Source: an uncultured Pirellulales bacterium
GTDB taxonomy: Bacteria; Planctomycetota; Planctomycetia; Pirellulales; Lacipirellulaceae
Direction of reading: 5' to 3'
Length of the DNA: 39,754 bases
NCBI GenBank assembly: GCA_947258835.1
Contig: CAMYJY010000018.1
Location: 1-39,754 of the forward strand
The notes below the pieces were generated by a model. It saw only the letters and a list, made by a program, of their open reading frames with translations, did no database searches and was not told the DNA's origin. Positions 31,217-37,093 of this stretch are shown here, piece by piece; within the stretch, counting starts at the first letter, position 1; each line of letters begins with the position of its first letter. The position numbers and the translations under genes are program-made.

Positions 31217-32212
31217 ATGCACGTTCGATGGCGTGGACTGGAATTGCCAAGTCAAGTGGCTTGCGATACGTCAACTTTGACAAATAGTTACGGAAAATTC
31301 GTGGCAGAGCCCTTTGAGCGCGGTTTTGGCACGACCATTGGCAACGGCTTGCGTCGTATCTTGCTGTCCAGCTTGGAGGGCAGTGCGGTCACCCAAATTA
31401 AAGTCCACAACGCGCTGCACGAGTTCACCACGATTGCCGGTGTCTTGGAGGACGTGACCGATATCGTCCTGAATATCAAGTCACTGGTGGTGAAGAACCA
31501 CAGTGATTCGACCAAGGTGCTGCGGGTGGAGCGTCGCACCGCGGGCGTAGTGACCGCGGGCGACATTGAGGGGGATGAGTCGGTGGAGGTGATCAACAAG
31601 GAATTGGTCATTGCCACGCTGACGGATGATGTGGAGTTTGTGATTGAGATGGTGGTGGAAAACGGACGCGGTTATGTGCCGGCGACCGAGCATGGGGCCA
31701 ACATCCAAGAGGTCGGCATTATTCCGATCGACGCCGTGTTCAGCCCCGTCACGCGGGTGCGGTATATGATTGATGAGACCCGCGTTGGTCAGAAGACCAA
31801 CTACGACAAGCTCACGCTAGAGATTCAAACAGACGGTTCGATCAATCCTGAAATGGCGCTGGTTGAATCGGCCAAAATCTTGCGGAAGCACCTCACGCCC
31901 TTTGTGCAGTACACCGAGTTGGGACCGCAAGTGCATTCCGCCTCGCGTGGTAGCTCGCTCAGTGGTGCCGACAGCGCCTTGGAAGCCAAGCTCAACATGA
32001 GCATTGCCGAGCTGAATTTGTCCGTGCGGGCCGGGAACTGCTTGGAGACGGAAAACATCATGCAGGTGCGGGATTTGGTAAGCCATACCGAAGACCAATT
32101 GTTGGAGGTCCGCAATTTCGGCGAAACGACCTTGGCAGAAGTTCAAATGAAGTTACGCGAGTTGGGTCTGCATTTGGGCATGCGAGTCCCCAGCCCCGCG
32201 GCCAACGTATGA
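31217..32212 (+). CDS. rpoA: DNA-directed RNA polymerase subunit alpha
   Basis: The 331-residue protein has the alpha N-terminal dimerisation domain (FVAEPFERGFGTTIGNGLRRILLSSLEG at about 30-57, EDVTDIVLNIK, YVPATEH) and the C-terminal DNA-binding domain (SVRAGNCLETENIMQVRDLVSHTEDQLLEVRNF, about 262-325). The Arg and Asn of the UP-element binding segment VRxxNC are kept, but the GKKS segment of the E. coli protein reads GETT here. ATG 31217 has GGAGG at 31204-31208. A tandem repeat array separates it from rpsD. Confidence 0.97.
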   Translation: MHVRWRGLELPSQVACDTSTLTNSYGKFVAEPFERGFGTTIGNGLRRILLSSLEGSAVTQIKVHNALHEFTTIAGVLEDVTDIVLNIKSLVVKNHSDSTKVLRVERRTAGVVTAGDIEGDESVEVINKELVIATLTDDVEFVIEMVVENGRGYVPATEHGANIQEVGIIPIDAVFSPVTRVRYMIDETRVGQKTNYDKLTLEIQTDGSINPEMALVESAKILRKHLTPFVQYTELGPQVHSASRGSSLSGADSALEAKLNMSIAELNLSVRAGNCLETENIMQVRDLVSHTEDQLLEVRNFGETTLAEVQMKLRELGLHLGMRVPSPAANV

Positions 32213-32230
32213 AGGTAAGGGTGTTGAACC

Positions 32231-32917
32231 ATGAGACATCGCAGAAAAGGCCGTACGCTGGGCCGCAACCCGAGCCACCAACGGGCTCTACTCCGAAATC
32301 TGGCCAGTGCGTTGCTGCTCACCGAGCGGGATGCCGAATTTGATGACAACGCCCCCAAGGTGAAGGGCCGTATCATCACCACGGTGCCCAAGGCCAAAGA
32401 GGTCCGGCCCTTGGTGGAGAAATGCATCACCATTGCCCGCCGCAGTTTGGCCGCCCAGGCGGCTGCTGCCGAGCATGAAACCTCGGCCGAGCGTGATAGT
32501 GAGGAGTGGAAGGCCTGGCGAGCCAGCGATCGCTGGCAGGCCTGGAACCAGGCCATGGCTCCGGCGGTGGCAGCCCGCCGTCGCTGTCTGAAGCTGATCG
32601 GTGACAAGCAGGCCGTGGGGATCTTGTTTGACGAGATTGCGCCGCGGTTTGCTGATCGACCTGGTGGCTACACACGGATTGTTCGCCTGGCACAACCCCG
32701 CCTGGGCGATGCGGGTGCCCAAGCGATTTTAGAATTTGTCGGTGTGCGGGATCGAGTGGTAGAAAAAAGCCAGCGGCCGGCCTTTGACGAGGCACCGCCT
32801 GCAGAGGTCGCAGCAGCGGAAACCGCATCATCTTCCGCCGAGGTTGCGGACGCGGAGGAGCCCGCAGGCCTTGATCAGCCAGCGGCAGACGATTCCTCCG
32901 CTGCAGGCGAGAAGTAA
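32231..32917 (+). CDS. rplQ: 50S ribosomal protein L17 with insertion and acidic tail
   Basis: At 228 residues this is nearly twice the usual 115-130. The L17 core is split: MRHRRKGRTLGRNPSHQRALLRNLASALL (1-29), KAKEVRPLVEKCITIAR (54-70), then an insertion of about 40 residues (72-112, Trp- and Ala-rich, context EEWKAWRASDRWQAWNQAM), then RRRCLKLIGDKQAVGILFDEIAPRFADRPGGYTRI (116-150). A Glu/Ala/Ser-rich acidic tail (172-228) follows. L17 is an early 50S assembly protein near the tunnel exit. It ends the alpha operon, 18 bases after rpoA. Confidence 0.93.
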   Translation: MRHRRKGRTLGRNPSHQRALLRNLASALLLTERDAEFDDNAPKVKGRIITTVPKAKEVRPLVEKCITIARRSLAAQAAAAEHETSAERDSEEWKAWRASDRWQAWNQAMAPAVAARRRCLKLIGDKQAVGILFDEIAPRFADRPGGYTRIVRLAQPRLGDAGAQAILEFVGVRDRVVEKSQRPAFDEAPPAEVAAAETASSSAEVADAEEPAGLDQPAADDSSAAGEK

Positions 32918-32947
32918 TTCGCGCGCAGGTGGAAATCCAGTCACCTC

Positions 32948-33037
32948 CGCGAGTCGTAGGCTGGGCGCAGCCCCACCTTGATCACTTGCTGAGAATTTTG
33001 AACCACGACGAAACAACGGAAACAACGTCCACTACGA
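32948..33037 (+). repeat. Dispersed repeat, copy 2 (GAATTTTGAACCACGACG type)
   Basis: It begins GCGAGTCGTAGGCTG, has a 28-base block with GGGCGCAGCCCC, then GAGAATTTTGAACCACG and ACGAAACAACGGAAACAACG. Without the 28-base block it matches the minus-strand segment at 4229-4290. The GGGCGCAGCCCCACCTT part alone is also present near 12010. Confidence 0.75.
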
Positions 33038-33109
33038 ATCAACCAACGAAAAGAATCAACCAACGAAAAATAAGTTTCTGTTCGTCGTCGCGTTGTTTCG
33101 CTGTGGTTC
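33000..33109. repeat. Inverted repeat pair downstream of rplQ
   Basis: GAACCACGACGAAACAACG at 33000-33018 and CGTTGTTTCGCTGTGGTTC at 33091-33109 are inverted copies with two mismatches, about 70 AT-richer bases apart. Together they look like a small mobile-element remnant or a long stem-loop following the ribosomal cluster. Confidence 0.6.
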
Positions 33110-33181
33110 CTTGTCATTTCCCCTTCGCGGGGCCCCTTCGCGGGAATGACGAGGAGATCCGCTGGTTCTCAAGACACTGCT

Positions 33182-33757
33182 ATGGAAAGTCACGGATTTG
33201 ACTTTACCTCCGCGATGCGACGGCTCTGTGCCGACATGACGCGTCGCTTGCCCGAGCTGGGGCATATTCAGCTCGACCGCGTGGCGCTCAATCTATGTCG
33301 AGCGCGCAAGCGGGTGCCCCACGGGATCTATGCAGCGCTGACACCCTTGCGTTTTCAGGATGGGGCTCGCCAAGCGAAGCAGCGCGGTCGGCGATACCGT
33401 GTGGATCCTGTTCACGACTCCGCGGGCCAAGAGTATCTTTATTTGCTTAGCTTTTATCTACCACGGTTTATGGATACGACCTGGGAGGAGAAGCTCTCTA
33501 CGATTTTGCATGAGCTGTGGCATATCAGCCCCGATTTTAACGGCGATCTGCGGCGGCACGCGGGACGCTGCTACGCCCACGGGTCCTCGCAGCGGAGTTA
33601 CAACGCCCACATGGATCGTCTGGCGCAGAAGTGGCTCGCACACAGCCCCCCCGAGCATCTCTACGACTTTTTGCTGTGTGGTTTTGATCAGCTCGTGGCT
33701 GAGCACGGACCGATCACCGGCACCCATTGGCCAGCCCCCAAACTGGTCCCACTCTAG
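33182..33757 (+). CDS. Putative zinc metallopeptidase-like protein (HELWH)
   Basis: From ATG 33182 the product has 191 residues. It contains an HExxH motif, His110-Glu111-Leu-Trp-His114, in the context STILHELWHISPDFNGDLRRHAGRCYAH, typical of a zincin active-site helix; a third ligand could be a histidine in the RRHAG or CYAHG stretch. The fold seems soluble, with no signal peptide. It resembles the putative-metallopeptidase group seen in various environmental bacteria; substrate unknown. The longer frame from 33146 adds non-conserved residues. It stands alone between two repeat clusters. Confidence 0.7.
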   Translation: MESHGFDFTSAMRRLCADMTRRLPELGHIQLDRVALNLCRARKRVPHGIYAALTPLRFQDGARQAKQRGRRYRVDPVHDSAGQEYLYLLSFYLPRFMDTTWEEKLSTILHELWHISPDFNGDLRRHAGRCYAHGSSQRSYNAHMDRLAQKWLAHSPPEHLYDFLLCGFDQLVAEHGPITGTHWPAPKLVPL

Positions 33758-33872
33758 TCGTCATTCCCACCGCCCCCCTATCGTCTTCCCGCCGCCCCCT
33801 CTCGTCTTCCCGCGGCTCCCTCTCGTCATTCCCGCGGCCCCCTCTCGTCATTCCCGCGCAGGCGGGAATCCA
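33758..33872 (+). repeat. Tandem array of degenerate REP-like units
   Basis: About five units of roughly 22 bases (TCGTCATTCCCGCGGCCCC type, some with TCGTCTTCCC) run directly after the metallopeptidase stop codon. The last is a full ATTCCC-N8-GGGAAT palindrome (33850-33869). The array looks like repeated duplication of the left arm of the palindrome. Confidence 0.8.
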
Positions 33873-34082
33873 TAGCCCACAGCAAGTTGTTCACCAAAGT
33901 CTACGTAGGGCAAATAGGTGGGGCTGTGCCCCTTCCGGTTCTCGCTCGCCGCGCTGGCGGACCAGGAGCCAGCATGCTAGCAAGTTGATGCTGGCAGCGC
34001 GCGCCAGGCACCTGGATTGACAGCTGAGACGCTGGCAACTACCGTTCCCCTTCATTTTGCGTTGTGCTCAGGGAGCGGTGGC

Positions 34083-34937
34083 TTGCGAGGTATTTGGAAT
34101 CTACTGGCGGCAGTCCCCATGCTCTGCGGTTGTAGCTCGCTGATCATGGTTCCCGATGTGGCCGAGCCGCAATCATTCTTACGGCCCGTGGAAACGGGGC
34201 CCGACAGTGTTGCTCTAGAGATCTTTCAGGTCCGTTTTCCTGCCAACGATGCTGAGTTTATCGCGGAGTTGTGGGGAGCGGTGGATGAAATGCGACTGGA
34301 TGTTGCCTTGCGTCATGAGCTGTTGCGCAACGGATTTCGCGCCGGTGTGTTGGGGGCCGCAGTGCCTGACGGGCTGGCCCAGCGGCTGAACTTACAAAGC
34401 GAGGCCGCTCCGGTGGAGCCCGAACGCGTGATCACTGGCACCAACGCCGATCCCCAAGTCACACGGCGGGTGGTGCAGCTTAACCGACACGACACGGCCA
34501 AGATTCAAGCCGCCAAACTGCGTCCGAGCCTGCATGTTTTCCTGAGTGATGCTACCGGCGTCCATGGCCGCAGTTACCAGCAGGCTGAAGCCGCTTACAA
34601 TTTCCGGGCCGCGGCCGTGACTGGACAACAGGTCCAACTGGAATTGGCTCCGGAGCTGCAGCATGGCGAAATGCGCAACCGCTATGCCGGCGGCGATCAA
34701 GGGATATTTCTCATGACTCAGTCCCGTGAGCGAGAAAGCTTTGATCGTCTGGCGATGCGGACCCAGTTGGCAGCTGGTGAGATTTTTGTCGTTGGCTGTC
34801 TGCCCGATGTTTCGGGCAGCTTGGGCTACGCCTTCCACACGGAAGATTTCCGTGGTCCAAGCGAGTTGAAGCTGGTCCTGGTGCGCCTGCTGCAAGTCCC
34901 GCACAGCGAGATCTTAGCTCAGGTGGGGGGCGAGTAG
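34083..34937 (+). CDS. Hypothetical lipoprotein
   Basis: From TTG 34083 (GGGAG about 8 bases upstream) the 284-residue product starts MRGIWNLLAAVPMLCGCSS, a lipoprotein signal with the acylated Cys at 17. The mature part is soluble and has features such as EIFQVRFPANDAEFIAELWGAVDE and LRHELLRNGFRAGVLG, then a beta-rich half (QVQLELAPELQHGEMRNRYAG). It resembles conserved planctomycete lipoproteins of unknown function; I know no characterised member. An upstream TTG at 34017 keeps the frame open but lacks a ribosome binding site and gives a poor signal sequence. Confidence 0.65.
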   Translation: MRGIWNLLAAVPMLCGCSSLIMVPDVAEPQSFLRPVETGPDSVALEIFQVRFPANDAEFIAELWGAVDEMRLDVALRHELLRNGFRAGVLGAAVPDGLAQRLNLQSEAAPVEPERVITGTNADPQVTRRVVQLNRHDTAKIQAAKLRPSLHVFLSDATGVHGRSYQQAEAAYNFRAAAVTGQQVQLELAPELQHGEMRNRYAGGDQGIFLMTQSRERESFDRLAMRTQLAAGEIFVVGCLPDVSGSLGYAFHTEDFRGPSELKLVLVRLLQVPHSEILAQVGGE

Positions 34938-34962
34938 GACCCGCGCGCGTAGGAGCATCTTC

Positions 34963-35116
34963 CGTCATTGCCGCGTACCTCAGCGTCATTCCCGCCTCTC
35001 ACAGCATCATTCCCGCCTCTCTCAACGTCATTCCCGCGCCTCTCACAGCATCATTCCCGCGCCTCTCACAGCATCATTCCCGCCTATCTCAACGTCATTC
35101 CCGCGGAGGCGGGAAT
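34963..35116 (+). repeat. Tandem array of REP-like half units
   Basis: Seven units of about 20-24 bases, each starting TCATTCCCGC and ending in CTCACAGCA or CTCAAC alternately, lead up to one complete palindrome ATTCCCGCGGAGGCGGGAAT (35097-35116). The same organisation, half units followed by a full palindrome, is seen at 33758-33872. Confidence 0.85.
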
Positions 35117-35217
35117 CTAGCATCCACCCAATGTTTCCCTCTGTCGAAAGTGTGTCAAATTCGCACACCGCGTGATATTTCCCGAGCGCTCCAGTATGTT
35201 CAGCCGTCTCAGCCGCG

Positions 35218-35302
35218 AGGGGGTGGCAGGGCCTGCCCCCGGCTTGAACGGGGGGGCGTCCACCCACGCGAGCCATCGTCCGGAAGGCAGGTGCCCCGGC
35301 CA
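35218..35302 (-). repeat. Diverged GCGGTAGCTCGC-family element
   Basis: Read on the plus strand: GGCCTGCCCCCGGCTTGAAC, GCGTCCACC, CACGCGAGCCATCGTCCGG and AAGGCAGGTGCCCC. The order of blocks equals that in the minus-strand copy at 21670, but the central GAGCTACCGCTC palindrome is mutated. Confidence 0.55.
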
Positions 35303-35384
35303 TCGTTTGCTTCCGGTGATCGATTTCTTGCTTTAACAATTGTCCAGTCGCCCGCCATGCCCCCTGCCGAGAGTTGCCGCTACG

Positions 35385-35393
35385 TGCTATAAT
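35385..35393 (+). promoter_or_regulatory. Extended -10 promoter of fba
   Basis: TGCTATAAT contains the perfect -10 hexamer TATAAT (35388-35393) with the upstream TGn extension, which can replace a good -35 box. The sequence 17 bases further upstream (TGCCGA) is a poor -35. It is the only perfect TATAAT placed correctly for a gene that I noticed. Confidence 0.6.
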
Positions 35394-35528
35394 TCAAGCC
35401 CCACATACAAAATTTCCTACCATCTTCGTGGGTCCGCGGACCTTGCTACCATCTGGCCGAGACAGGCCGTTTCTGCAGACACAGAAGTCGCTGTGAGCGA
35501 GAAATTGTAACTCCAGGAGAATGACAAG

Positions 35529-36572
35529 ATGCCCTTAGTACCGATGCGAATTTTATTGGACCATGCCGCCGAAAACGATTACGGCCTGGCCGCTTTTAAC
35601 GTGAACAATATGGAGCAGATCCAGGCCATTATGGAGGCTGCGGAAGAGACGGAGTCTCCCGTGATCGTCCAGGCCAGTCGGGGTGCTCGCTCCTATTCCC
35701 AGGACAACTATTTGCGACACTTGATGTTGGCGGCGTCGGAGCTCTATCCGCAGATTCCGATTGTGATGCACCAAGACCACGGCAACAGTCCCGAGACGTG
35801 CCAGAGTGCGATCGACTATGGTTTTACCAGCGTGATGATGGACGGTTCCCTGGAAGAGGACGGCAAGACGCCCGCGAGTTTCGAATACAACGTTGATGTG
35901 ACCAAGCAGGTTACCGAGAAAGCCCATGCCCAAGGCGTTTCCGTGGAGGGTGAGCTGGGCTGCTTGGGGTCGCTGGAGTCGGGCGAAGGCGAGCAGGAAG
36001 ACGGCCACGGCGCGGTAGGCAAGTTGTCGCGTGACCAATTGCTGACCGATCCCGAGGAAGCCGAGCGGTTTGTGGCCGAGACGGGTGTGGATGCCTTGGC
36101 CGTGGCGATTGGCACCAGCCATGGGGCCTACAAATTCACCAGCCAGCCCACCGGCGATGTACTGGCCATGGATCGCATCGAAGAAATCCATCGTCGGCTG
36201 CCCAATTGTCACTTGGTGATGCACGGCAGCAGCAGTGTGCCGCAGGACCTGCAGGACATCATCAATCAGTACGGCGGTAAGCTGAAGCAGACCTGGGGTG
36301 TGCCGGTGGAAGAGATTCAGCGGGGCATTAAGAGTGGCGTGCGGAAGATCAATGTCGACACGGACAACCGCCTGGCCATCACCGGCGCGATCCGCAAGGT
36401 CTTTGCGGAGACGCCGGAGAAATTTGACCCCCGCGACTACCTGAAGCCAGCCCGGGCCAAGATGAAGGAAGTCTGCGTGGCCCGCATGGTGGCCTTTGGT
36501 CAGGCCGGTCAGGCGTCGAAGGTCCAGTGCCAGTCGATCGATAAGTTCGCCAGCTTCTACGCTGCCGTCTAG
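35529..36572 (+). CDS. fba: Class II fructose-1,6-bisphosphate aldolase
   Basis: The 347-residue protein matches class II aldolases of the long CbbA-like group: VPMRILLDHAAENDYGLAAFNVNN at the start, HQDHGNSPE (81-89) with catalytic Asp83 and zinc ligand His84, VEGELGCLGSLESGEGEQED, AVAIGTSHGAYKF with a zinc His, LVMHGSSSVP with another, and RKINVDTDNRLAITGAIR (substrate phosphate binding). It cleaves fructose bisphosphate to glyceraldehyde phosphate and dihydroxyacetone phosphate in glycolysis and runs in reverse in gluconeogenesis. AGGAG lies about 10 bases before ATG 35529. It is a single-gene unit with its own promoter and terminator. Confidence 0.96.
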   Translation: MPLVPMRILLDHAAENDYGLAAFNVNNMEQIQAIMEAAEETESPVIVQASRGARSYSQDNYLRHLMLAASELYPQIPIVMHQDHGNSPETCQSAIDYGFTSVMMDGSLEEDGKTPASFEYNVDVTKQVTEKAHAQGVSVEGELGCLGSLESGEGEQEDGHGAVGKLSRDQLLTDPEEAERFVAETGVDALAVAIGTSHGAYKFTSQPTGDVLAMDRIEEIHRRLPNCHLVMHGSSSVPQDLQDIINQYGGKLKQTWGVPVEEIQRGIKSGVRKINVDTDNRLAITGAIRKVFAETPEKFDPRDYLKPARAKMKEVCVARMVAFGQAGQASKVQCQSIDKFASFYAAV

Positions 36573-36598
36573 CAAGTTTTTCCAGAAAAATTTCCGAT

Positions 36599-36643
36599 GC
36601 AGCCCGGTCCCGGCGAGCCCAGGACCGGGCTGCTGTTGTTTTA
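36599..36643 (+). terminator. Rho-independent terminator after fba
   Basis: GCAGCCCGGTCC (36599-36610) and GGACCGGGCTGC (36622-36633) form a perfect 12-bp GC-rich stem with an 11-base loop, directly followed by TGTTGTTTTA. It begins 26 bases after the fba stop. Confidence 0.85.
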
Positions 36644-37093
36644 GTCCTAACTGCAGTGCGCAGCTGGGTTTAGCACCAGCCGTCGGGCGGGACGGCAAGA
36701 GCCAGTCCCTGAGATGACGCACCCCCTGACGCGGGAAAATAAAGTATCTAGAACATGTTTTTTCATATTTTTTGTTGTGTATTTGTTCTGAAATTGCTAG
36801 CATGCGGAGCACGAGCGCCAACTAAACGACTTGGTTTTGGGGAACCAGGGTCGTCGCGGGACGACCCGTGCTTTTCTCCAGACTTTCTCGTTCAGGGCAC
36901 TCCTCACGGAGGAGTGTATTCTACCACTCTTCTGGGAGTCTGACGTTGTAGGATGCGCGAGGGCAGCGCGCATGTTTGGCCAACGCCTGGTGGGAAGGTA
37001 CCGCAGGTCGGCACGTTTTCTTACCTGGTTACGGCCTTACCATTTGGGCCGCAGCGCTGTTGCGGTCGGGTATTTACCTTTGGAGCCGCAACC
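36644..37093 (+). other. Long leader/intergenic region upstream of the giant surface protein
   Basis: About 450 bases without a clear gene. An AT-rich stretch lies at 36738-36800. Two perfect short hairpins follow: GGGTCGTC-GCGG-GACGACCC (36848-36867) and CACTCCTC-ACG-GAGGAGTG (36898-36916). The second contains GGAGGA without a start codon at the right distance. The frame of the surface gene is open back to 36953, but without signal-like features. Confidence 0.5.
36848..36916 (+). promoter_or_regulatory. Two consecutive perfect hairpins in the leader
   Basis: Hairpin 1 at 36848-36867 (8-bp stem, 4-base loop) is followed by GTGCTTTTCTCC; hairpin 2 at 36898-36916 (8-bp stem, 3-base loop) exposes a Shine-Dalgarno-like GGAGG in its stem. 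They may be a terminator and/or a regulatory leader; there is no match to a known riboswitch. Confidence 0.4.

Larger units (their letters stand above)
35117..35528. other. Non-coding region upstream of fba
   Basis: Contains a diverged minus-strand copy of the GCGGTAGCTCGC element at about 35218-35302, then the extended -10 promoter at 35385-35393 and a leader of roughly 130 bases. No ORF with family features. Confidence 0.5.

Noticed and set aside
35553..36821. Long antisense ORF (422 codons) over the fba gene
   Set aside because: It is the mirror of a strongly conserved aldolase coding sequence; its translation has no family features.
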